Of a DNA stretch of 43,826 bases, positions 15,287-22,963 are shown piece by piece; the first letter of the stretch is position 1; every line of letters starts with the position of its first letter. Origin of the DNA: JBCDLI01 sp038745535 (GTDB lineage Bacteria > Pseudomonadota > Alphaproteobacteria > Rhizobiales > Rhizobiaceae). Location: positions 1-43,826 of the forward strand of contig JBCDLI010000016.1 of the NCBI GenBank assembly GCA_038745535.1. Reading direction: 5' to 3'. The notes under the pieces are model-generated. The model ran no database searches. It saw only the letters and a list, made by a program, of their open reading frames with translations, and was not told the DNA's origin. A program made the translations under genes and the position numbers.

Positions 15287-15556
15287 ATGTCGATTACTGC
15301 TGAGCGTAAAGCTGAATTGATCCAAAAATTTGCCACCAAGTCCGGTGACACGGGTTCTCCCGAGGTCCAAGTCGCGGTGCTGACCGAGCGGATCAACAAT
15401 CTGACCGAACACTTCAAAGGCCATAAGAAGGATAACCATTCCCGTCGCGGTCTTTTGAAAATGGTTTCGCAGCGGCGCAAGCTGCTCGACTACGTTAAAG
15501 GCAAAGATGTGGGCCGCTATCAAAAGCTGATTGGCGAGCTTGGCATCCGCCGCTAG
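15287..15556 (+). CDS. rpsO: 30S ribosomal protein S15
   Basis: 89-aa primary rRNA-binding protein that organises the central domain of 16S rRNA and bridges to 23S rRNA. The sequence is fully typical: DTGSPEVQVAVLTERI (about 21-36), LTEHFKGHKKDNHSRRGLLKMVSQRRKLLDYVK with the rRNA-contact His and Ser residues. ATG 15287 follows AAAGGAAG with good spacing. pnp follows, as usual, but the expected upstream genes rbfA and truB are replaced here by bioY and DUF1284. Strong hairpins lie between rpsO and pnp. Confidence 0.98.
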   Translation: MSITAERKAELIQKFATKSGDTGSPEVQVAVLTERINNLTEHFKGHKKDNHSRRGLLKMVSQRRKLLDYVKGKDVGRYQKLIGELGIRR

Positions 15557-15564
15557 CAACTAAA

Positions 15565-15595
15565 TTGGCGCGGAGGTTTTCCGCGCCTTTTCGTT
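15565..15595 (+). terminator. Hairpin with T-run after rpsO
   Basis: GGCGCGGA (15567-15574) pairs with TCCGCGCC (15580-15587) over a five-base loop, followed by TTTTCGTTTT. It is a convincing intrinsic terminator or attenuator for rpsO; read-through would feed pnp. Confidence 0.75.
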
Positions 15596-15619
15596 TTCAG
15601 AACGGATGGCCGTTCTGAA
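15596..15619 (+). promoter_or_regulatory. Second hairpin in the pnp leader
   Basis: TTCAGAACGG and CCGTTCTGAA pair over ten bases around ATGG, directly after the rpsO terminator. In E. coli a double-stranded pnp leader is cut by RNase III and degraded by PNPase for autoregulation; this stem is in the matching position, but shorter. Confidence 0.5.
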
Positions 15620-15765
15620 TGGATGGATATGACCGCGGGGCAGGATCGCCGGTTGCTTGGTCCAACATACAAGCACCCAGTCGTCTTGCCCGGGATCAAA
15701 TCTGGAATTGAACCCGCGAGCATGCTGGCACGAGGCCCGCGTGTGCGCACCAAACAGGACAAGAC

Positions 15766-17904
15766 ATGTTCGAACATCACAAAGTAGAAATTGATTGGGG
15801 CGGTCGTCCGCTTACGCTGGAAACCGGCAAGATCGCCCGCCAGGCCGATGGCGCGGTGCTGGCAACCTACGGAGAAACGGTCGTACTCGCGACGGTTGTT
15901 TCGGCAAAAACGCCGAAAGCTGGCATCGACTTCTTCCCACTCACCGTCAACTATCAGGAAAAGGCATTCGCTGCGGGCAAAATCCCGGGCGGCTATTTTA
16001 AGCGCGAAGGCCGTCCGTCGGAGAACGAAACACTCGTTTCCCGTTTGATTGACCGTCCAATTCGCCCGCTTTTTGCCGATGGTTATAAAAACGAAACGCA
16101 AGTCGTTTTGACCGTGCTGCAGCACGATCTGGAAAATGATCCAGACATCGTTGCGATGGTTGGTGCTTCTGCTGCACTGACACTGTCTGGCGTTCCCTTC
16201 ATGGGGCCAATCGGTGCGGCGCGTGTGGGATACATCAACGGCGAATACGTGCTCAACCCCCATGTTGATGAGATGGACGAGACAGACCTCGACCTCGTTG
16301 TCGCTGGTACGACCGACGCTGTTTTGATGGTTGAGTCAGAAGCAAAAGAACTTGACGAGGGCGTCATGCTTGGCGCGGTCGTGTTCGGCCAGCGTGCATT
16401 CCAGCCAGTGATCAACGCGATCATTTCTTTGGCCGAAGTTGCTGCCAAAGAGCCTCGCGAATTCCAGCCCGAGGATTTGTCGGAATTGAAGTCCACCATG
16501 GCTGGTCTCGTCGCCGATGAATTGGCCGAAGCCTATAAAATCACCGACAAAACGGAACGCTACGGTGCCGTGGATGCGGCAAAGAAGAAAGTGTTTGAAA
16601 CGCTTTATCCCGAAGGCGCAGAAAACCCCGTCTACGCACCAGAGCAGCTGAGCTCGGTCTTCAAATCGCTTCAGGCCGAAGTGGTCCGCGGCAATATTTT
16701 GGAAACAAAAACCCGCATCGACGGTCGCGACCTCTCAACAGTTCGCCCGATCGTGTCCGAAGTCGGCGTTTTTCCACGCACGCACGGTTCTGCAATTTTC
16801 ACGCGCGGCGAAACACAGGCAATGGTCGTTGCAACGCTTGGTACCGGTGATGACGAGCAGTTCGTCGATACGCTGACCGGCACGCGCAAAGAGACGTTCA
16901 TGCTGCACTACAACTTCCCGCCATATTCGGTCGGTGAAGCAGGACGTATGGGCTCACCGGGCCGTCGTGAAATCGGTCACGGCAAGCTTGCTTGGCGCGC
17001 CGTGCACCCGATGCTGCCAACGGCCGAAGAGTTCCCGTACACACTTCGCGTTGTGTCAGAGATTACCGAGTCAAACGGCTCATCCTCAATGGCGACGGTT
17101 TGCGGAACATCTCTTTCCCTCATGGATGCAGGCGTCCCGCTTAAAGCGCCGGTTGCTGGCATTGCCATGGGTCTTATTAAAGAAGGCGACGATTTCGCCG
17201 TGCTCTCCGACATTCTTGGCGACGAAGACCATCTCGGCGACATGGACTTCAAAGTGGCAGGCACCGAGAAGGGTATCACGTCACTTCAGATGGACATCAA
17301 GATTGATGGCATCACCGAGGAAATCATGTCGGTTGCACTAGAACAGGCCAAAGGCGGTCGGGTTCACATCCTTGATGAGATGGCGAAGGCCCTGTCGGAG
17401 AGCCGCGAACAGCTTGGCGAATTCGCTCCGCGGATCGAGCAGATGCAAATTCCGGTCGACAAGATCCGTGATGTGATCGGTTCTGGCGGTAAGGTGATCC
17501 GTGAGATCGTCGAGAAGACGGGCGCGAAGATCAACATCGAAGATGATGGCACAGTGAAAATCGCATCATCATCGGGCAAGGAGATCGAAGCAGCGCAGAA
17601 GTGGATTCACTCCATCACCGCAGAGCCGGAAGTGGGCGTGATCTACGAAGGCACGGTTGTGAAGACCGCAGACTTCGGTGCGTTCGTGAACTTCTTTGGT
17701 CCTAAAGACGGCCTCGTGCACATCTCGCAGCTTGCCAATGAACGCGTTGGCAAGACGACCGACGTGGTCAAAGAAGGCGACAAGGTCTGGGTTAAGCTCA
17801 TGGGCTTTGATGAGCGCGGTAAGGTTCGTCTTTCGATGAAGGTCGTCAACCAAGAGACAGGTGAGGAAATTCCTCGCGAAGACAAAAAGCAAAAGGCTGA
17901 CTAA
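15766..17904 (+). CDS. pnp: Polyribonucleotide nucleotidyltransferase (PNPase)
   Basis: 712-aa phosphorolytic 3'-5' exoribonuclease, core of the RNA degradosome and of sRNA metabolism. Two RNase PH domains (about 10-145 and 310-455) flank an all-helical linker; the second carries the phosphate-binding and catalytic region. A KH domain follows with IGSGGKVIREI (about 570-580), then an S1 domain (about 620-690) with DFGAFVNFFG. The chain ends in a short charged tail, the family length. ATG 15766 is preceded by a long leader with hairpins. An ideal terminator follows. Nothing unusual is seen in the protein itself. Confidence 0.98.
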   Translation: MFEHHKVEIDWGGRPLTLETGKIARQADGAVLATYGETVVLATVVSAKTPKAGIDFFPLTVNYQEKAFAAGKIPGGYFKREGRPSENETLVSRLIDRPIRPLFADGYKNETQVVLTVLQHDLENDPDIVAMVGASAALTLSGVPFMGPIGAARVGYINGEYVLNPHVDEMDETDLDLVVAGTTDAVLMVESEAKELDEGVMLGAVVFGQRAFQPVINAIISLAEVAAKEPREFQPEDLSELKSTMAGLVADELAEAYKITDKTERYGAVDAAKKKVFETLYPEGAENPVYAPEQLSSVFKSLQAEVVRGNILETKTRIDGRDLSTVRPIVSEVGVFPRTHGSAIFTRGETQAMVVATLGTGDDEQFVDTLTGTRKETFMLHYNFPPYSVGEAGRMGSPGRREIGHGKLAWRAVHPMLPTAEEFPYTLRVVSEITESNGSSSMATVCGTSLSLMDAGVPLKAPVAGIAMGLIKEGDDFAVLSDILGDEDHLGDMDFKVAGTEKGITSLQMDIKIDGITEEIMSVALEQAKGGRVHILDEMAKALSESREQLGEFAPRIEQMQIPVDKIRDVIGSGGKVIREIVEKTGAKINIEDDGTVKIASSSGKEIEAAQKWIHSITAEPEVGVIYEGTVVKTADFGAFVNFFGPKDGLVHISQLANERVGKTTDVVKEGDKVWVKLMGFDERGKVRLSMKVVNQETGEEIPREDKKQKAD

Positions 17905-17916
17905 TCAGCCAAAAAG

Positions 17917-17945
17917 AAACCCCGCATCATGGATGCGGGGTTTTT
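17917..17945 (+). terminator. Intrinsic terminator of pnp
   Basis: AAACCCCGCATC (17917-17928) pairs with GATGCGGGGTTT (17932-17943) around a three-base loop, followed by more T. It is a perfect 12-bp stem and can also work for the convergent GGDEF/EAL gene, since the opposite strand has an A/T-flanked stem as well. Confidence 0.9.
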
Positions 17946-17965
17946 ATTTAAACGCCCGTTTTCGG

Positions 17966-19645
17966 CTAGACCGCTATTTTTTGACCCTCAGTCTGGTCAG
18001 GCAGAAGGATCGGATCTTGACCGCTGTCATCAAGTAGTACCGATCGGCGGCGTGCGCCCTCTGCGCTGCAAGAAGGGTCGCCATTCTTGGAATTATCGTC
18101 CTCGTCGGGCTGTTTCATCGGCCGCGGCTCAGGCTTGATGATGATCCCAACGTCCAGTGCATCAGCAAGGCGCAAAGGCTTTGAATAGAGGTAGCCTTGC
18201 ATCAGCGAGCAGCCCGCGGCGTTCAAGACCGTCGCCTGTTCGTGGTACTCGACACCTTCGGCGATCACCCGTGCGCCAAGCGAATGTCCCATATTGACGA
18301 TAGCAGATACGATTGAACTGATGTTCCGCTTCTGCAGCATCTCATCGACGAAGGACTTATCAATCTTGAGCTTTTGGAAGGGTAGTTCAGCGAGGTTGGT
18401 GAGGTTTGAATATCCGGTGCCGAAATCGTCGATAGCGATTGGGCAACCGATGCGGCGAATTTGCTGAAAGCGCTGACGCACAGTTTTGTAGTCCGTGATG
18501 ACAACGCTCTCGGTCACTTCTAGTTCAAGACGCTCCGGCGGCAGGCCGCTTTTTTTGAGAGCATCGCGCAAAATGCCGATGAAATCCGGCTCGATCAGTT
18601 GAACAGACGACACATTGACCGACATGATCACGCTGTCGTCGAGCTGCATCGCGTCGGCGCAGGCCTGACGCAAAACCCAGCTTCCGATCGACCTCATCAA
18701 TCCGCATTCTTCAGCGATGCTGATAAACTCGACCGGTGAGATTGTACCCTTTTCGTGGTGGGTCCAGCGAAGCAGCGCCTCGTAGCCTTCCACCCTTCCG
18801 GTGGCGAAATTAACTTGCGGCTGATAATTGAGTGCCAACTCGTTGCGTTGGATCGCAGACGCGAGCTCGGATTCAAGCCACTTCCGGTAAGCTGCCACTT
18901 GGCTCATCTCGGGATGATAGATAGCCCAGGTCCCGCGACCGGCATCGCGAGCTGCAGACCGCGCCAGCGTTGCGCAACGCAGCGCGACATCGAGCGTCAT
19001 ACCCGCATTGTTCAATTTGACGACACCCGCATTGCCGAATACGGCCATTGAAATCGCACCGACCTTGATCGGCTGCGAGAGCGCATCGATAAGCGCGTCG
19101 ACGGCTGCCTTCAATTCGCGCTCGTTACTCGCGGCGCTCAAGGCGACAACAAACTCAGCGCCATTTATGCGTCCAATCGGGCCCAATTCGTCCACGAGGC
19201 GCTTCAGCCTGTCGGCAAGAACCTTAATAATGACGTCGCCAGTATCGTGACCATAGACTTCGTTGATGTCTTTAATTGAATCAAATTCGATCGCGATCAT
19301 GAACGGCTCGCGACCGGTTTTGTTGTGTTCGAACTCAACAAATTCCGCAAGCTGATCAACCATACCTGATCTGGAGAACAGACCGGTCAGTTGGTCATTC
19401 ATGTACTTTCCGGCAACTGAGCTTTCACCCATTTGTTGCCCGATGAGGAACGCATGGGTTGAGAAGCCACCAAGAAGAGCAAGCAACGCCAACACTATCG
19501 TCGAAAGCGACCCGTTGGTCTCATCGAGTGTCAGTTCATAGACGGTAAACAGCGATGACAACACGATAAGACCGATGCCAAAGCTCAAACCAGAGACCGC
19601 GAAAACGATGAACCATCGAAACTTTTCAGATCGTGCAATTGCCAT
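17966..19645 (-). CDS. Membrane GGDEF-EAL protein, probable cyclic-di-GMP phosphodiesterase
   Basis: 559-aa protein with two membrane helices (about 12-36 and 47-69), a GGDEF domain (about 82-245) and an EAL domain (about 255-500). The GGDEF signature reads NGAEF (161-165), losing two of its five residues including the metal-binding Asp, so cyclase activity is unlikely; such domains often bind GTP or act as regulators. The EAL domain keeps EALLRW (289-294), Asn344, ELEVTES (374-380), DDFGTGYS (406-413), Lys427 and Glu463, the full phosphodiesterase set. It would lower cyclic-di-GMP and favour motility. ATG 19645 has GAGGAAG six bases upstream. The Ser/Asp-rich tail after 505 is probably disordered. 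No sensory loop is large enough to name a signal. Confidence 0.9.
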   Translation of the reverse strand: MAIARSEKFRWFIVFAVSGLSFGIGLIVLSSLFTVYELTLDETNGSLSTIVLALLALLGGFSTHAFLIGQQMGESSVAGKYMNDQLTGLFSRSGMVDQLAEFVEFEHNKTGREPFMIAIEFDSIKDINEVYGHDTGDVIIKVLADRLKRLVDELGPIGRINGAEFVVALSAASNERELKAAVDALIDALSQPIKVGAISMAVFGNAGVVKLNNAGMTLDVALRCATLARSAARDAGRGTWAIYHPEMSQVAAYRKWLESELASAIQRNELALNYQPQVNFATGRVEGYEALLRWTHHEKGTISPVEFISIAEECGLMRSIGSWVLRQACADAMQLDDSVIMSVNVSSVQLIEPDFIGILRDALKKSGLPPERLELEVTESVVITDYKTVRQRFQQIRRIGCPIAIDDFGTGYSNLTNLAELPFQKLKIDKSFVDEMLQKRNISSIVSAIVNMGHSLGARVIAEGVEYHEQATVLNAAGCSLMQGYLYSKPLRLADALDVGIIIKPEPRPMKQPDEDDNSKNGDPSCSAEGARRRSVLLDDSGQDPILLPDQTEGQKIAV

Positions 19646-19710
19646 TCAAACTTCCTCACTCGTCTCCCCTCGATAGAACGAAAAAGCTAAAATGTGGTTT
19701 CAGCCAACCT

Positions 19711-20529
19711 TCAATCTCGATCGTCAGACAACAGCAACTCGTTCATTTTTGGCATAGAGATGATGTTGTAACCGGAATCGACAAAGTGAACTTCTCCGGT
19801 CACACCGCCCGATAGGCTTGAAAGCATGTAAAGACCCGCGCCGCCGACCTCATCGAGAGAAACAGTTCTTCCAAGAGGCGCATTTCGCTGCTGAAAAGAG
19901 AACATCGCGCGTGCACCGCCGATGCCAGCACCCGCGAGTGTTCGCATTGGTCCGGCTGAGATTGCATTGACGCGGATACCGTCCTGGCCGAGGTCATTTG
20001 CAAGATATCGAACACTCGCCTCAAGCGCGGCTTTCGCAACACCCATGACATTGTAATTCGGCATGACCCGCGTGGACCCGCCATAGGTCAGCGTAAGAAG
20101 TGACCCGCCTTCGTTCATCAATGGAGCGGCAAGCTGGGCGACCTCGGTAAACGAGTAAGCGGAAATTACCATCGTGCGGGTGAAATTCTCGCGGGTCGTG
20201 TGATCGATATATCTGCCCTTAAGCTCTTCGCGGTCGGAGAAGCCAATCGCATGGACCACAAAATCGAACTTGGTCCACGTCTCTTCGAGCTTTGAAAAAA
20301 CATCCCTTACGCTATCAACGTCTTCCACGTCGCAGTTCATGATCAAATCCGCGGGCGTCCCGCAGCTCTCGGCCAGCGGTCTAACGCGTTTACCAAGAGC
20401 GTCACCTTGATAGGTAAAGGCCAACTCGGCACCGTGTTCGTGCAGCTTTTGGGCGATGCCCCAGGCGATGGAGTTCTTGTTTGCGACCCCCATGATCAGG
20501 CCGCGTTTTCCATCCATGAGCTTCGTCAT
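19711..20529 (-). CDS. fabI: Enoyl-[acyl-carrier-protein] reductase (NADH), FabI
   Basis: 272-aa SDR-type reductase for the last step of each fatty acid elongation cycle. The nucleotide site MGVANKNSIAWGIA (about 13-26) and the catalytic set Tyr149, Tyr159 and Lys166 (YNVMGVAKAALEAS) are intact and spaced as in E. coli FabI, the triclosan target. ATG 20529 has GGAG about nine bases upstream. It lies 15 bases after fabB, as the third gene of fabA-fabB-fabI, the usual rhizobial order for unsaturated fatty acid synthesis. Confidence 0.95.
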   Translation of the reverse strand: MTKLMDGKRGLIMGVANKNSIAWGIAQKLHEHGAELAFTYQGDALGKRVRPLAESCGTPADLIMNCDVEDVDSVRDVFSKLEETWTKFDFVVHAIGFSDREELKGRYIDHTTRENFTRTMVISAYSFTEVAQLAAPLMNEGGSLLTLTYGGSTRVMPNYNVMGVAKAALEASVRYLANDLGQDGIRVNAISAGPMRTLAGAGIGGARAMFSFQQRNAPLGRTVSLDEVGGAGLYMLSSLSGGVTGEVHFVDSGYNIISMPKMNELLLSDDRD

Positions 20530-20544
20530 TGAGAACGGCTCCGA

Positions 20545-21765
20545 TCAGTTCTTGAATTTTTGAAAGGCGAGAGTGGCGTTCGTTCCGCCAAAGCCAAATG
20601 AGTTTGTAATCGCCACATCAATCTCGACATCATCAATGCGCGATGTCGCAATCGGCAGGTCTGCGAATTCCTCGTCGATCTTGGTGATGTGCGCGCTTTC
20701 ACAAATGAAATCGTTATTCATCATCAAAAGCGTGTAGATCGACTCCTGAACTCCCGTTGCGCCAAGCGAATGCCCCGTCAGCGACTTGGTCGATGAGATG
20801 TGCGGCATGGTTTCACCAAACACCTCACGCAATGCCTGGATCTCTTTTTGATCGCCGACTGGGGTGGAGGTTCCATGGGTGTTGACGTATTTCGCCGTCC
20901 CGTCAACGGTTGCAAGCGCCATTTTCATGCAGCGCACCGCGCCTTCACCAGAGGGGGCAACCATATCGTAGCCGTCTGACGTTGCGCCATAACCGACGAT
21001 CTCGCCGTGAATTTTGGCCCCGCGAGCCAACGCGTGTTCCAGCTCTTCGAGGACCACGACCCCAGCACCACCCGCGATGACAAAGCCATCGCGGGTCTCA
21101 TCGTAAGCGCGCGAAGCGGTTTCTGGCGTGTCATTGTGCTTGGACGACATGGCGCCCATTGCATCGAAGAGGTTCGACATCGTCCAGTCGAGGTCTTCCG
21201 AGCCGCCTGCAAAAATGATGTCCTGCTTGCCAAGCTGGATCGTTTCGTAGGCATTACCGATGCAGTGATTTGACGTCGCGCAGGCCGAAGAGATCGAATA
21301 GTTGACGCCTTTGATTTTGAACGGTGTCGCGAGCGTGGCCGAAGCGGTTGACGCCATTGCTTTCGGGACAGCGAACGGGCCGACCCGCTTCGGGTTTGCA
21401 TTTTTTTGGGTCAGCGCAGCGGATTCAAATATGGTCCGTGTTGACGGTCCACCGGACCCCATGATGATGCCGGTACGCTCATTTGAAACGAAATCATCGC
21501 CGAGGCCCGCATCTGCAATGGCTTCTTGCATTGCAAGATAGTTCCAGGCCGACCCGCGCCCCATAAACCGGGTCTGACGACGGTCCAGTACCTCGAAGGG
21601 GTCCACTTTTGGTTTGCCATAGACTTGGCTTCGAAAGCCGTACTCCGCATATTCGTCAGAGAAGGTGATGCCTGAGCGCGCGGACTTTAGAGAATCCAAA
21701 ACTTCGCCAGTGTTATCACCAATGGATGAGACAATGCCCATCCCTGTTACCACGACACGTTTCAT
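20545..21765 (-). CDS. fabB: 3-oxoacyl-[acyl-carrier-protein] synthase I, FabB
   Basis: 406-aa condensing enzyme that elongates cis-3-decenoyl-ACP and so commits chains to unsaturated fatty acids. The Cys-His-His triad is Cys162 (SSACATS), His297 (NTHGTSTP) and His332 (LTGHSLGA); the start MKRVVVTGMGIVSSIG is typical. ATG 21765 is chosen because GGGAG lies seven bases upstream; an in-frame TTG at 21777 adds four non-family residues. It is the middle gene between fabA (38 bases upstream) and fabI. Confidence 0.95.
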   Translation of the reverse strand: MKRVVVTGMGIVSSIGDNTGEVLDSLKSARSGITFSDEYAEYGFRSQVYGKPKVDPFEVLDRRQTRFMGRGSAWNYLAMQEAIADAGLGDDFVSNERTGIIMGSGGPSTRTIFESAALTQKNANPKRVGPFAVPKAMASTASATLATPFKIKGVNYSISSACATSNHCIGNAYETIQLGKQDIIFAGGSEDLDWTMSNLFDAMGAMSSKHNDTPETASRAYDETRDGFVIAGGAGVVVLEELEHALARGAKIHGEIVGYGATSDGYDMVAPSGEGAVRCMKMALATVDGTAKYVNTHGTSTPVGDQKEIQALREVFGETMPHISSTKSLTGHSLGATGVQESIYTLLMMNNDFICESAHITKIDEEFADLPIATSRIDDVEIDVAITNSFGFGGTNATLAFQKFKN

Positions 21766-21803
21766 GCCAACTCCCAATATGTTCTGGCTTAGACGCCGGA
21801 ATG

Positions 21804-22322
21804 TCAGCCCGATGCTTTTTCTTTTGAAAGGCCAACGCGCAAGTCTTTTGCCGTGTAAATTTGTTCGCCATCGGCCTTGAGCCAGCCGTCGGCAATGCCG
21901 AGAACAAGGCGGCCGCGCAGCACGCGTTTAAAGTCGATGCCGTATTCAACGAGCTTTGTCTTTGGGGTCACCATACCCTTGAACTTTACCTCGCCCGTCG
22001 AGAGCGCCATCCCGTAGCCTGGCTCGCCAAGCCAGCCGAGGTAAAAACCTGTCAACTGCCACATCGCATCAAGCCCAAGGCAGCCGGGCATGATCTCATT
22101 GTTGATAAAATGGCAGGGAAAAAACCAGGCATCGGGTTTAATATCGAGCTCGGCGCGGATGTATCCCTTGCCGTATTCGCCGCCCTCCTCGGAGATGTCG
22201 GTGATACGATCAAACATCAACATGGGCGGCGCTGGAAGCTGTGCGTTGCCCTCGCCAAACAATTCGCCCCGACCGCAAGCCAGTAGTTCTTCATAAGTGT
22301 ACGATGTTTGGCGTGCTTCCAT
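21804..22322 (-). CDS. fabA: 3-hydroxydecanoyl-[acyl-carrier-protein] dehydratase/isomerase, FabA
   Basis: 172-aa hot-dog-fold enzyme that dehydrates 3-hydroxydecanoyl-ACP and isomerises the trans-2 product to cis-3, the entry to unsaturated fatty acids. Catalytic His71 (FFPCHF) and Asp85 (GCLGLDAMWQ) are in place. ATG 22322 is chosen because GGTGGGGG lies just upstream and the result matches the family's 171-172 aa; an ATG at 22370 adds 16 residues without similarity. It heads the fabA-fabB-fabI operon and is divergent from irr, an arrangement characteristic of Hyphomicrobiales. Confidence 0.95.
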   Translation of the reverse strand: MEARQTSYTYEELLACGRGELFGEGNAQLPAPPMLMFDRITDISEEGGEYGKGYIRAELDIKPDAWFFPCHFINNEIMPGCLGLDAMWQLTGFYLGWLGEPGYGMALSTGEVKFKGMVTPKTKLVEYGIDFKRVLRGRLVLGIADGWLKADGEQIYTAKDLRVGLSKEKASG

Positions 22323-22402
22323 GTCCCCCACCTTAACCATTGATTTTTCGGCGTTATTATTTTCGCCCACCTATTAGCGGACGCTGAATATGTTGCCTAC
22401 GC

Positions 22403-22430
22403 GGGATAAAGGGAATATATATGCAGTCAA
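22403..22430 (-). promoter_or_regulatory. Candidate promoter of the fabA operon
   Basis: On the minus strand TTGACT (22425-22430) is followed after 16 bases by TATCCC (22403-22408). The -35 is good, the -10 poor, as is common in alphaproteobacteria. The leader before ATG 22322 would be about 75 bases. Confidence 0.3.
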
Positions 22431-22443
22431 CACTTGTCGACCT

Positions 22444-22465
22444 GCTTCTACCAATGGGGTAGAGC
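22444..22465. promoter_or_regulatory. Imperfect dyad between fabA and irr
   Basis: GCTTCTACC (22444-22452) and GGTAGAGC (22458-22465) form an inverted repeat with one bulged T, 36 bases before the irr start. It may be an operator shared by both divergent units. I see no clear iron control element (Irr/ICE) here. Confidence 0.25.
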
Positions 22466-22500
22466 GACCAAAAATATGAGTTATTTCAACCTGTAAAGCC

Positions 22501-22950
22501 ATGGAACATCATAGTTACCACCATATTCATAGTTCGCAGCCACCAAGCGCAGACGAGATAAAAGTTCGTCTTTCCAACACCGGATTACGCCCGACGAGGC
22601 AGCGCTTGTCCCTTGCTGAGCTTATTTTTGCGAAGGGTGATCGCCACCTTGCCGCCGAAGACTTGCACCAAGAGGCTGTAGATGCCGGTATCGCTGTTTC
22701 CTTGGCGACGGTTTATAATACCTTGCACCAATTCAATCGCGCGGGTCTTTTGCGCGTGCTGGCGGTGGAAGGTTCGAGAACGTATTTCGATACCAATACG
22801 TCGGATCACCATCACTTCTTGGTGGAAGACACCAATGAGTTGATCGATCTTCCAGGTGATCATCTAAATGTCGATAATCTTCCCGAGCCTCCCGCGGGCA
22901 TGGAGATTGCCAACGTTGACGTGGTTGTTCGTTTGCGTCGCAAGCTCTGA
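22501..22950 (+). CDS. irr: Iron response regulator Irr (Fur family)
   Basis: 149-aa Fur-superfamily repressor/activator that senses haem status and controls iron uptake and haem synthesis genes in rhizobia and Brucella. The winged helix covers about residues 18-95 (LRPTRQRLSLAELIF, then SLATVYNTLHQF); the dimer domain holds the haem/metal HHH at 103-105. The GCPWHD haem regulatory motif of Bradyrhizobium Irr is absent, as in Rhizobium and Brucella forms. Unusually, the first ten residues contain five histidines. ATG 22501 is the first start of the frame. It is divergent from fabA and meets the M48 protease gene with 13 bases between stops. Confidence 0.92.
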   Translation: MEHHSYHHIHSSQPPSADEIKVRLSNTGLRPTRQRLSLAELIFAKGDRHLAAEDLHQEAVDAGIAVSLATVYNTLHQFNRAGLLRVLAVEGSRTYFDTNTSDHHHFLVEDTNELIDLPGDHLNVDNLPEPPAGMEIANVDVVVRLRRKL

Positions 22951-22963
22951 CAGCTTTTTGATT

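Noticed and set aside
22323..22500. Iron control element or Fur/RirA box between fabA and irr
   Set aside because: Searched by eye; no convincing match. Only an imperfect dyad is reported, at low confidence.
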